NCBI GenBank assembly: GCA_029216955.1
Contig: JANAVB010006999.1
Coordinates: 337,853-401,852, forward strand
Direction: 5' to 3'
Length of the DNA: 64,000 nucleotides
From: Iris pallida
Lineage: Eukaryota > Streptophyta > Magnoliopsida > Asparagales > Iridaceae
The notes below the pieces were generated by a model, which was not told where the DNA came from, did no database searches, and saw only the letters and a program-made list of their open reading frames with translations. Of the stretch, positions 47,701 to 60,669 are shown piece by piece. Made by a program: the position numbers and the translations under genes. Every line of letters starts with the position of its first letter. The stretch's first letter is position 1.

Positions 47701-50700
47701 TTATCACTGGCATGTATTAAAAAAAAAAATCATCACAGGCATGTAATTTCACAGGCAGTTATAAAGAATGAAGCAATATAAGAAATAGTGCTATCATAAA
47801 CTGAAACATAGTGCTGAAGTAAACTGAATGCCATAAACTGAGGCATAATAAACATGTCCATGAAAATAAAAGAGTACTGAAGCAAACTAAAAAGTGCTAA
47901 TAATCAAAAAGTACTGATAATAACTTGGAATGTCGGAGCATTTCCAAGTGCACAATAAAATATCACTCAAAATCATATAGTCACATCTCCTCATCATCAT
48001 CCTCATCATCATCATCAGCAGCTCGACCAGCATGTCCTGAAGTACCAGCTCCAGAGGTACCAGCGCCAGAAGGATGCGGAGGGGCGCCAGCATAGAACTC
48101 ACCAACATAATCACGATGTGGAGCACGGTCAGAACGGTACCAATCATAGGCGTCACCGGGCTGGAAGTAGGCATGAACAGCCTCATCCTCACAGCGGTAA
48201 CAAGAGAAAGCTGGATCTCTAGGGATGGAACCGGCTGAATGACCAGTCTGGGCGAAACGAAGATCAGCTAAGGAATTTGCAAGCGTCTGATAACGGGTGA
48301 CGTCGCGGAACTCACGTTCGCGAGCCATGTCCGTCATCGAGACGTGCAAAGCAGATAAATATTGATGTATGCCCTCAAATGTCATGGCATACTGATGAGG
48401 TGGTGGAGGAGGTGCAGTAGGAGGAGCAGGAGGTGGAGCTGAAGCAGTCATGCTACAACGAGATAACTGAAGAAACTTGGGCTCAGGGTCCTGAGTACAA
48501 GTCGACAAATCGATATCGAAGCGCTGAAAGATGCGTGGGAGAATCATCGCGTAAGAGAGATTTCTATCTCTTGCACGACAACGACCCATCATCTGAATCA
48601 TGGTCTTAGGGGCAGAAAATGGAATCCCCTTAAGAATGTGGTACATGGCGGACAGCTCAAGAGAAGTCACATCATCCTTTGAAGTGGATTTAGGAAGGAT
48701 AGTGGAATAGATGATGCGATGCAATTCATAGTTAAACAAGTTCAGGTTGTTAGCATTGAACTTTCCAGAGCGTACTCTATCAGGTGCAGAGTTCCGCTTT
48801 GAAACTGGCGAGTGTCGTGCCTTCGGAGAAATCAAATTCAGTGATGTCAACAAGCGGTTCACCTTCGTTAGGGATACCAAGGATCTCCGCTAAGAGGTCA
48901 TCATTGAAATTGATATCAATACCTCCAACACGAGTGCTCACATCAAAAGTGTTTAATATGAGATTGCAATAAAATAATCTAATGGCATTAGTTTGCTATA
49001 GGGAAGCAGATTTTAACAAAAAGATGTAACCCTAATGCCTCAAAGAAATGACGATGATCAGGAAATACAGTCCATTTGACTGGAGCGCCTGTGCATATGG
49101 ATCTCATGGAGAAGTCTCCATACCACAGTAGGGCTTGGTCTAGGGTTTGAAAGAAAAACCCGTCGAACGCACCGTCGCTCGTTTGGACCGGCGAGAAGAG
49201 GGAATCCGTATGCGGATGCGAAGATGACCCTTCCTCACTAGGGTTCGTCTTCTTCCTCTTTGAAGGATTGAATTTGGGTGCCATTTGTGCAAATTGAAAT
49301 AAAAATGCACTAATTGAAAAGTGGAGAATGATGGGGTTATACCTCCCGAAATCAAAGTATGTCGAAGAGAACGACGAACTCCGCACGAATCCAAATTTTG
49401 GATTGATTTCACCACTTGGATTGGAAGAAGGAGGGTGGTGAAAAGCTAGGGTTCGGGGCTCCTTCGCGGCTGCTGCTGCTGTTGTGATTAGTTTGGAAGC
49501 AATGAAGAAGAAGGGCTTCTCGGGTTCTGTATATATAACCTGACACCCTCAACCGAACTCGGGCCGAATTCGGTCAGAGCTCTGGCCGAATTCGCCTAGG
49601 GTTCTTTATAGTTGATTTTTGCCATTCTTTTTCATTGTCTCATTTCAAATATTTAATTCAAAGATTAGTCATTTCAACTTCAATTAACATAATTAATATT
49701 ATTTTATAGACTAAATGTCGTTACACAGCGACTGTTTCAGATTAGCTGTAGGAGTACTGTCCCAGCTGGCGGAGGTTCACCGGGGAACTCTTAAGTACCG
49801 CTTCGCTTCAACCGTAGTTGTGGTGACAGACAGACTCTTTATTGGCTTGTCTCTAACACAGTTTTTGTATAATGATATATAATCATAAAACAAGATTAAT
49901 TAATATTATTGATGTCCAAAATTCCTAATTCTCGACGTAAATAATTGAAACGATCTTCCGCTAGAGGTTTAGTGAAGATGTCAGCTAGTTGATTTTCAGT
50001 ATCTATGTACACAAGGTTTATATCTCCATTTTGATGATGATCTCTAAGAAAGTGATGTCGAATCTCGATATGTTTAGTACGAGAGTGACATACTGGATTC
50101 TTAGTCAAATTAATAGTGCTCGTGTTATCACAGAAAATGGGAATATGTGTGTAAAATAAATCATAGTCTTCTAGGGTTTGTTTCATCCACAAAATCTGAG
50201 CACAACAACGTCCTGCGGCGATGTACTCAGCCTCTGTTGTTGATAGGGCTACAGAATTTTGCTTTTTACTAAACCATGAGACTAAAGCCTTGCCTAAGAA
50301 ATGACATGTGCCACTGATACTTTTTCTATCAACTTTGCATCCAGCAAAATCTGCATCCGAATAACCAATAAGGTCAAAGGACTTAGTTTTGGGATACCAC
50401 AAGCCAACAGAAGAAGTGCCCTTAAGGTATCGAAAGATACGCTTAACTGCGGACAGATGTGATTCCTTTGGGTTAGCTTGAAAACGTGCACACAGGCAAA
50501 CACTAAACATTATATCTGGACGACTAGCAGTTAAATAAAGTAAACTACCAATCATACCTCGATACTTACGTGTGTCGACTGGCTTGCCTTGTTCATCTGA
50601 ATCAAGCTTTGTTGAAGTTGCCATTGGAGTGCCAATAGGTTTGACATTGTCCAGATCAAACTTCTTTAGCAGGTCTTTTGTGTACTTGGCTTGATTTATA

Positions 50701-53700
50701 AATGTCCCATTATCAGTTTGTTTGATTTGCAATCCGAGAAAGAATTTCAGCTCTCCCATCATGCTCATCTCAAACTCATTCTGCATACACTTAGAAAATT
50801 CTTGACACAGAGATTCATCAGTAGATCCAAATATAATATCATCAACATAGATTTGAATTAAAAGAAGTTTGCCATTAAAAGACTTAATAAACAGTGTAGT
50901 GTCAACCTTGCCTTTTGAAAAACCGTTGTCAAGTAGAAAAGAGCTTAGACGATCATACCAAGCACGAGGGGCTTGTTTTAAACCGTATAAGGCTTTCTTC
51001 AACCTGAAAACATGATCAGGGTTTTTAAAATCCGTGAAACCTGGAGGTTGTGCTACAAAAACTTCTTCTTTTATAAAACCATTTAAAAAAGCACTCTCGA
51101 CATCCATTTGAAATAGTTTGAAATCATGAAAACATGCAAATGCACATAACATGCGAATGGATTCTAATCTCGCAACTGGGGCATAAGTCTCATCGTAGTC
51201 GATACCTTCTTCTTGATTGTATCCTTGAGCTACGAGTCGAGCCTTATTACGAGTCACTAAACCATTCTCATTTAGTTTATTTCGGAATACCCAACGGGTG
51301 CCAATGACCGGATGATCAATAGGTCTGGGAACAAGTTCCCAAACTTGATTCCGTTCAAATTGGTTTAATTCCTCTTGCATAGCATCTATCCAAAAACTAT
51401 CACTACATGCTTCATCAATAGTTTTGGGTTCTAGCTGTGAAATAAATGCAACACTAGAAACAATATCTCTACTGGATGTACGAGTACGTACTCCTTTGGT
51501 AATATCACCAATTACCAAATCTTTTGGATGATCAGCTGTAAATTTCAACCTTTTCGGTAGATTCTGAAGATAGCTGGTTCCTGGATCTTCTCTAGGAGGT
51601 TCAGCTAGTGCAGAGCTTGGTTGAGGATCAGCTGATGTTGAGCTTGATGCAGTCAGATCTTCGTCACTGTCATCGATAGTCATTTGATTTAGTTCATCAA
51701 AGGTGACGTTGATTGACTCTTCGATGATCATGGTTCGTTTGTTGAAGACTCTGTATCCTTTGCTCTTGGCCGCATAACCTAAAAATATACCTTCATCGGC
51801 CTTTTTATCAAATTTTCCCAAATTATCTTTTGTATTAAGAATAAAACATTTACAGCCAAATATTCTAAAGTATGAAACAGATGGAATTCTATCAAACCAT
51901 AACTCAAATGGAGTCTTCTTCAATTTGGGTCGAATTAGAACTCTATTGAGTACAAAGCAAGCTGTATTGACAGCTTCAGCCCAGAAATATTTGGGTAGAC
52001 TAAACTGGTTTAACATCACTCTGGCCATTTCGGTTAGAGTTCTGTTCTTACGTTCCACAACTCCATTTTGTTGTGGAGTCCTAGGGCAGGAGAACTCGTG
52101 TACAAAATCGTGTGTCACAAAATTGCTCAAAATCAGCATTCTCGAATTCGCCTCCATGATCGCTTCTTATGCGAGTGATCATGTTTTTCATTCTGTACTT
52201 TCTTGCAAAAGGCGACAAATTCGGATAATGCATTATTCTTGCGTGTCAAGAAATATACCCATGTGTATCTAGAGAAATCATCTACAATTACGAAAGCATA
52301 AAGTTTACCTCCGAGGCTAGCAACTCTGCTAGGACCAAATAAGTCCATATGAAGCAATTGTAGAGGTCTAGTAGTACATACTGCGTTTACTGACTTGAAT
52401 GTGGATCTGGTAGCTTTGTTTTTTTCACATTGGCTGCATACCGAATCCTTTTTGAATGTAATGTCCGGTAAACCGCGTACTAGCTTCTTTGTGGATAATC
52501 TTGAGATCGTATCCACATTAGCGTGACCGAGTCTCATATGCCATAGATGACTCTCATCACTCTTGGCCATTAAGCATCTACCTGAAATGTTAGTTTCTTC
52601 TAACAAATAGAAAACATATATATTGTCTTCCCTGATACCTTCAAAGATAGTACTACCAGTTGAGCTATCAACTATAGTACATTTGTCTTTGCCAAAGTTG
52701 ATACCATAACCATGATCAGCTAGATGACTTATGCTGAGTAGATTATGTTTCAACTCGGTAACCAGACAGACATCCTTAATCACAGGATAGGAAGACTTAC
52801 CAACATCACCGATACCAATAATATACCCTTTCAAGTTATTACCGAAGGAGACATAGCCTTCCTTCTTTTTTTCGACAGTGTTGCAAATAGGGTAGCGTCA
52901 CCGGTCATATGCCGTGAGCAACCGCTGTCGAGGATCCATTTGCTTCTAGCATGAGAAGGGTGTTCCATCTACAAAACAGTTTGCAGATGAAACTTTTTGT
53001 ACCCATTTCTTGTAGGGTCCTGAATTGTTAGCTTTAGGTATCCAAGCATAAACATTTAAATCAACAAGCTTTTTTATTCTACATGCAGATGAAATATGAC
53101 CAATGAGGCCACAATAATGACATTGTGCATGTCGAGTGTTGAAAGCTGAGTGGTGTGCATGGTTGGTAGGTTTAGGTTTTCTAGTATAGAAGAAAGCATA
53201 CCTATAATCTTGTTTGGGCTTAACCTTTTGGGGTAAAGGTTTGATAGGATTAGGTCTGACAGTGTTTGGCTTGGGAATGTTCCGATTTTTCGGTAAGTGA
53301 CACGTGTTAGGGTAGGAAGCAGCAGGCTCAGGCTGTTTTCCTAACCTAATTTCCAATCTTTTGGAAGTGTCATACAACTTAGTATAATCAGAAGTGAGTG
53401 ATTCCATTCTGATTTGTGCACATCGAAGACTTTTCTTCTCTTTAGAAAGTTCTTCCTTGAGTTGGTCAATAATTTTGTCTTTCTCTTCAGATGACTTGGT
53501 AGTCTCGTGTAATAAGAGCTTTGTTGAAGAAAGCTCACCAGACTCACTAACATTATTTCTAACCTCAGCTAGTAGGTCGGTAAGTCTACCTATTTTACCT
53601 TTGTACTCTTTGATTACCTTCTTAGAGGTCTGATACTTGCTACGCAGTTTCCTGTAATCAGTCATCAGGTCACTGAAGGCATCTCCTAATTGCTCAAAGG

Positions 53701-56700
53701 TGAAGTCATCATAAGTATCAACTACAGGTTCAGTAGGTACCTGATCGGATGCCATAAAGCATACGTTTGCAGCGTCTTCTGATTGTTCATCTTCTGAGTC
53801 GCTGGCTTCACTTTCATGCCATATGCTGGTATTGGCATATCTCCTAGATGTTGATTTCTTCAGGTTCCCTTTTTCATACCTGTTGCTCTTCTTGCTTGAT
53901 GATGAGTTTGTGGGACAATCCTTCTTCATGTGTCCCTTCTTCTTGCAACCATAGCAGACAGCATCTTCTTGATACCAGTTGTTGCTGTTGTTCTCTTTGA
54001 CTCTCTTCTCATGTCTCATGAATCTTTTGAACTTCCTTGCTAGGAGTGCTTGATCTTCAACGTCAGATCTACTGCTGTCTGAGTCACCTTCAGCAGCTTT
54101 TCTGTGCTGAGCCTTGAAAGCGATCGACTTCTCCTTTGGTGCAGGCTCTTCAAAATCTTGTAGCTCCAGTTCATGAGTGAGTAGCTTACCCATGAGTACT
54201 TCGAGGGACATAGTTGTGAGGTCGTTCCCTTCAATGATTGCAGTAGCCTTCGGAATCCAGTTCTTGGTAAGTGCTCGCAGGAGTTTGCGAATCTTTCCAT
54301 GGTTACTGTACTCTTTGCCTAGGGAGGACAAAGGATTTACAATATCCAAGAATCTCTCGAACATCTGAGTAACTGTTTCGTTGGGCTTCATCTTGAACGC
54401 CTCGTACTCTTGAGTAAGTCTGCTGACTTTAGATTCTTTGACTTGAGTCGTGCCTTCATGTGTGACTTCAAGTAGCTTCCATACTTCATTAGCCGTTGTG
54501 CAGATAGACATCCTGTTAAATTCAGTTCTGTCTAAAGCACAAAAAAGAGCATTAATGGCACGTGCGTCAAGACTGGCCCTTTTCTTTTCTTCCTCTGTAT
54601 ATCTGCTATGGGGTTTTTCAACTAAAACTCCATCAACATTTATACGAGGTGGCTTTTGATAGCCATCAAGAACAATGGACCATAAATCAAAGTCAAGTGA
54701 TTTCAAGAAGAAACTCATCCGTGTTTTCCAATAGGTATAGTTCGTACCATCAAACAGTGGGGGTCTGTTTGTGGCCTGGCCTTCACTTGTGAATTTCACA
54801 GTTGCCATGTGTTGTGCTGTGATCTATATAACAGTTAATTAAAATGAATAAATAATTGCACTGTTACCTTTGCTTTACCTGTAAAACCTGCTCTGATACC
54901 AATTGTAGGAACGAAATAGTAAAGCGTAATACTCTAGAGGGGGGGTGAATAGAGTTGGCAGCGGAATAATGCTAATTAAAAAATGTTAGCAGCACAATCA
55001 CATAATATTAATCACAACTGAAATAAAGTAAAGACAGAGTTAAGAGAGCAAACGCAAAGACAGCGATGTATACTGGTATCCCTCTGTTGAGGACTAATCC
55101 AGTCGGTAGAACTCTTGCTACCAGTTGAATCCACTATTGGAAAAACCGCAAGTTTTCTTACGAAGTCCTTGCAACTTCTACAACGCGAGCTTTGATACGA
55201 AGAACTCGTCCAACTTCAAATGTGAAGAGGTATTCTTCAATCAAGCCTTCTGATTACAATCTCTCAGAAACTTCTAGACCGTACCGCACTGGCAAATCGA
55301 CTAGAGGATTGTAATTGGCTTGGGATCTGAAATTGAAAGCTCTAGAAAACTCTTTGAAAGACTGAAAGCTTTAGATAGAGAGAAGATTGAAAGTGAATGA
55401 GTGAGTTGAAATGATCGAAATCCTTCTCTATTTATAGGAATTTCAAAGGCAGACTTCTGACAGAATTCGGACAGAACTCTATGAGCAAATCTCGGTCAAA
55501 TCCGCAACTGCAGGAGGACCAAGTTCCAAGGATTCAAAATCACAACGGCCACCAACCGAACTCTGGCCGAACTCTGGCCGAACTCGGTCCGAGTTCTGTC
55601 AGGGTTTAGTCAGGGTTTAGTTAGGGTTTTTTTAAAAAGCTTTTTGGTGATTTTTGAAAACCTTTTTGAAAACCTTTTTGTAAACCTTTTTGAGAGGACA
55701 TTTTAAAAACATTTTGAACTCATTTAAGGGTAGCCTATTTGCCAGTACGACTCGGTGTACAACATATTCCTAGACTCAAATAAAATGAAAATACATTGCA
55801 TAAGGAATTACAGACTCGAGTAGGCAAACAGATCTTCGGTCTTGAATTCAGTGGATAGCCATTCTTGATCATGTTCAAGAGTCCGAGATGTCCCGACTAG
55901 CTTTGTATATCCAGACAGAGTTTAATCAATTATTAAAATCAGGTTTGACCATATGACCAAATGGGCCAACAAGAGGGAAAAGAGAATGTGAACAAGTTGT
56001 CATTATGCCCTAGAATCAGAGGCAGTCAACCATGCTTAACAAAAGAATGAAGTATGCAAAAGCTGTGTGTCTAGAGTGTACATGAAACAAAAGTGCTGAG
56101 CTGGAAAAGCTTTACCAGCATAAGAGGCATGTTCTCGTACAGTGCCTCCAAAGCTACCAAGATTCACCAGACTGGATTTAAGAATGTAAGTTAACGGACC
56201 AGAGGAATTGTTGAGCAGAGACCACCAACTGTCTTCAACTCGCTGAGAGAGGTCTTGAACAGTGGTAGTCAATTCTTGGCATGAAGCAAGGAGTTCGGTA
56301 CACAAGTAAAGAGCTCCAAAATTCAAATCATTAGACATCTTCTTCTCCATAAAGCAAGCATTAGAAGAACTGCTGATAGGAACACCCAATAGATTCATCA
56401 AACGTGGAAAAAGTTTTTGAAACACTCTACTGCAGCAATCAGTGGAGACCTTTGAAGCAATAGATAGAATAGCTCCAAGTGCACTAAGACGGTGCAGGTT
56501 TTCTATGGAAGTTTCTGAGTAACTTCTTCCAGAGCTCAAACTTTCAAAATTTGTCGAAATATCATGATCATCGAGGATTAAATTTATAAATGAATCACCG
56601 CCGGGGAAATTTAACTGTGAAATCATTGTCTGCAAGCATATAAGAGCTTCTTTTACAATTTGACCTTCCTGTGACACCATATCACCAGTTGACTCGGAGA

Positions 56701-57513
56701 TCATTGAGGATACATTCCCTTTTGTTGAAAAATTAAAAATCACATCTTTTAGGGCAACCCATATAGCTTTAGCATGCTTGACCATCTTCCCAGCTCCATA
56801 TTGTATTATGCAGTTGGTAAGGTATTTCAGAGAATCAAGCTGAAAGGACATTGAACAATTAGTCCCTTGAAATATTCCAAAAGTAATAACAATAGTAACA
56901 TCATACAACATACAAATCTTGAGCACAGACAAACATAATGGTGAGTGTCCAGATATTACAACAAACCTTTGCTAAAGGAACAGAAGAGGAAAGTTTATCA
57001 AGCAGCAGCGGAATGACAAATGGCTCAAAGAGTGGACTTGAACAATACGCATTCTGTGAAACATACAACTAGATGATGTGAGCAACAAAATTGAAGCAAT
57101 AGATGAGTTTATTCCAACTTACTAAAGAAGGAAGTCCTACAAGCCATGCAACATAAGTAAAGGAAACAGTGAATTCAATTTTATCTACTAAGGCAATAAA
57201 GGAGGTAATTACAAAACCCTTACTACACATTGCAAATTAGCTTCATGACATATAGTAAAAAAAAGATTCTCAAGTTATGGCATTACAGAGAGCGAGAAGC
57301 TATAAAAGATCAAGGGTAAATTTAGTACAAGTCCCTACTTTTCAAGAAATAGTAGTAGGGATCCTTAGTCACTTTCTAAGTAAAATCCGATCCCTCATAC
57401 TTTATATGTTGGTAATAAGTTGGGAGTATCTACGGTACGTATGTACAGTTAGCCTCCAGACCACATAGGCTCAATTTATGGACAGTTCTGCCCCTCCATA
57501 TAAAGACAAAGCA

Positions 57514-57566
<53 letters not shown>

Positions 57567-60500
57567 CCCCCCCCCAACAAATATGTATGCTTTTCTATTT
57601 ACATGTTTTAAAAAAACGTAGTTTAACTTTGTTATGGAATAAGCACCACTGTAATTTGAACCAAGGAAATGATGCGGTTGTTATTGTCAGATTTACTAAT
57701 GATTAAGGTTATTAGGCATAACATGTTGTTTTATAGTAGAAGGGTTGCTTTTGGTGACTAGATGGTATACTTAGACCTAACAAGTTGCATTTACTACTAA
57801 CATAGTACACTAATAGACCTATGATGTTATTTATCTTATGATGTGTATATAAATATCAAGGTTGTATATGTCAAATGTCAGGTTCATGTAGGTTTGAGTT
57901 TTGAAATATCAGATGTCAAATGTCGGGGACGTTAAATGTTAGACATCTATGAATATATAGTATATTACATATTGTATAGGCTAAATTGCAACAAGATACC
58001 CTAACTATTCGGCTTTTTCAACTTGATACCCTCAACTTTGATACGTACTAACTTAAAACTCTCCCTCAACTAATATTTTCAACTTGGTACCCTTCACCCT
58101 TAAATTTTTCGTTAAAAAAAAAGTCCAATTTTTTTGCCTAAACTACCCCCTACCCCCACCATGCTGGCCCTTCTCCCTACCCCCTCCCCCATCGCTGATG
58201 GCAGCCCCACCCAGGTCCTGCCGCACGCCTCCCGCCCTCGCCACACGCCCCTCGCCATCGCCAAGTGCCCCCACCCCCCGCCATGCGCCTACCGCCCTCA
58301 CCGTGTGCCCCCATCCTCCCCTAGCGCCCCCTCCCCCTCCCCGAGCGCCCCCATCCCGCCGCACGCCCCCGCCGCGTGCCCCCTTGCTACCGCTGCTCAC
58401 TGCCGTACGCCCCCCCCCCCCTTCTCCGATTGCCAGTGCCGGAGAAAGAGGGGGGTTGCCAAAGAAGGGGGGAGAGAAAGGGGAGGATAATTTTGTTATT
58501 TTCCTTTTCGGTTAACACCGTTAGGACAAAAATGGGGAAGGGTATTAAATTGATGCCTATCAAATGTGAGGGTATCAAGTTGAAAATTTTGAATAGTTAA
58601 GGGTATCAAGTTGTAATTTAGCCTATTATATATACTAAATTTTCGATCTGATTGTAATTTCTAACTATTAAAATACCCTAAACTAAGTAACAATGTAACT
58701 CAATAACAATTTAAGTACAAATAAAAAACTACTAACATTAAAATCTTATATCAAGTAATTTAAGTGTCTAATTAAGATAAGTACAAATAGAAAAACTAGT
58801 AACATATGCATTTCTTAACCGTCTTAATCTTGTTAGGTCAAACTCAAAATCAAGAGAGAGGGAGAGAAAACAACATATAAATAGAGGGCGGGAGAGTATA
58901 TAACATATAGGCAAAGGGGACAACGAGAGGAGAGAGTTTTACCCGATGGGAGGGCTGCCAGGTAGGGCTAAAGAGGACCGTAAAGGGGGTAGGGGTGTTA
59001 TTTGATAAGGGCACAACACAGAGGGAGAGCCACAAGGGAAAGGGTGTTGTTCATGTGCAAGGGGGGTTAATTAGGGGTTAACGGGATGGAATCCATTAAC
59101 TATTTGAAGTTTTAAAAAATGAAAACTAAGTTTTAAATATGTCGACCAATATTGGATTATTTTGTGCCACCGACATATCAGTCTAAACCTGTTATATCCG
59201 TCGATATTCTTTCAAACAACTTATGGCACCTATATGTGTTGTTTTTCTTGTGAAAAATGATATGTCACACATGCACAACATCTATAACACTGATAAATAT
59301 ATGTACGTGCTAAAAACAATTAATTTTCTTAGGTTTTAAAAACATAATTTAACTTTTTTTAAGAAATAAACACTACTGCGATAAGAATCGAGGACTTCCA
59401 TTGTTCTACCGCCCCTTACCACATGCTTCAACCACTTGGTAATGCAGTTATGATTTTTATATTATCATTAATTGAGTTTATTAGGCCTAACATGTTGTTT
59501 TAGTATAAATGTTACTATAAAATTGACTATATGATTGTTGTTGTGGGAAGTGACTGCAAATAAATTAAGAGTATCACATAAGATATATAAACACGTTAGG
59601 TCTACTATTTTAATAATATATGTAATATGTGAGGTGTAATCATACCAAATAGGCATTAAAAAATAGTATCTTTACTATAAAAGTGATATTTATCTCCAAT
59701 AAAACATTATGTAATAATAAATGTATCAGTAAAATATATATGGAGATAACACTAACACAGTACAAGTAGAAAATAACATATCTAACTTTTTTTATTTTGT
59801 TATTTTAAGAAAATAATTAGGTATATAATTCAAACAATTTTGTGACCAAAAGTTTACAAATCAAGTGTTAGGCCTTTCTACATAAGTAGCAGACGTCCTA
59901 GCTTTGAATCTTAGTAGGCTAAAAGGCGAATTATGTAAAAAAAAATATTACTATATTTTATAGAGAGCAAATGAGTAGTATATTTTAGAGAGAAAAATAG
60001 GAGAGGTTCAAATCTTAGTGGGATAAAAAATTATAAAATAATTTGTTACAATATTTGTAGAGTGAGAAAATGTGAGTACTATATTTTTTAGAGAAAAGAA
60101 TTAGGGGTGAGTGAGAGAAAATACGAGAGAAAGATAGTGTATTTTTAGAGAGAATAAGAAGAGAGTAAAAAATATGAGAGGGGGAGAGAAAATATGAGAG
60201 TGTGTGGGAGAAGAGCAGTGGAAGAAAGAAATAGTAGATAGAGAACAGGAGAAAAATAATCGCTAATGTATAAGTATATATCCTAAACTTTTTCCTATTT
60301 GCAAGTTGTTTTCCTAAACTATTATAATTAGCAACTAAATATCATGAACTTTCTCCAATTTACCACTTGCTACTCTACGCCGCCAAGGTAAGGATATAGA
60401 AACGAATATGAAAATAGGAAGGCCATCTTGCTGATGGCATAGGATAGCAAGTTGTGAATTAGAAAAAATTCAGGGTGGTAGTTGTTGATTATAATAGATC

Positions 60501-60629
60501 AAAGTAGCATTTTGATAATTGTAATAGTTTTAGAGCAGCAACTTGCATAATGGGAAAAGTCTAGGGTATGATTGCAAATTAGCCAAAATAAAAAATAGGT
60601 GAGAAAGAAAGCGGGAGGAAAAAAATAAA

Positions 60630-60669
<40 letters not shown>

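Larger units (their letters stand above)
46381..55976 (-). mobile_element. Sirevirus-type Copia retrotransposon, 9,586 bp, TSD AGAGG
   Basis: The element proper is 46386-55971, with the perfect duplication AGAGG at 46381-46385 and 55972-55976. The LTRs are 1,067 and 1,068 bp and highly similar (a 10-bp unit, ggacagaatt or similar, is missing in the right copy and a short one in the left). The order on the minus strand is 5' LTR, initiator-Met primer site, gag, protease, integrase, RT, RNase H, extra ORF, several polypurine tracts, 3' LTR. Size, RT motifs, extra ORF after pol and multiple polypurine tracts fit the Sirevirus lineage. Frameshifts disable pol. It lies in sense inside the largest MMS19 intron. 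Confidence 0.94.

Noticed and set aside
49896..50503. Short ORF inside the RNase H region in another frame
   Set aside because: Shadow of the 753-codon polymerase frame.
46386..55971. A functional env-like gene in the Sirevirus
   Set aside because: No signal peptide, transmembrane helix or coiled-coil was seen in the extra ORF, and it is frameshifted.
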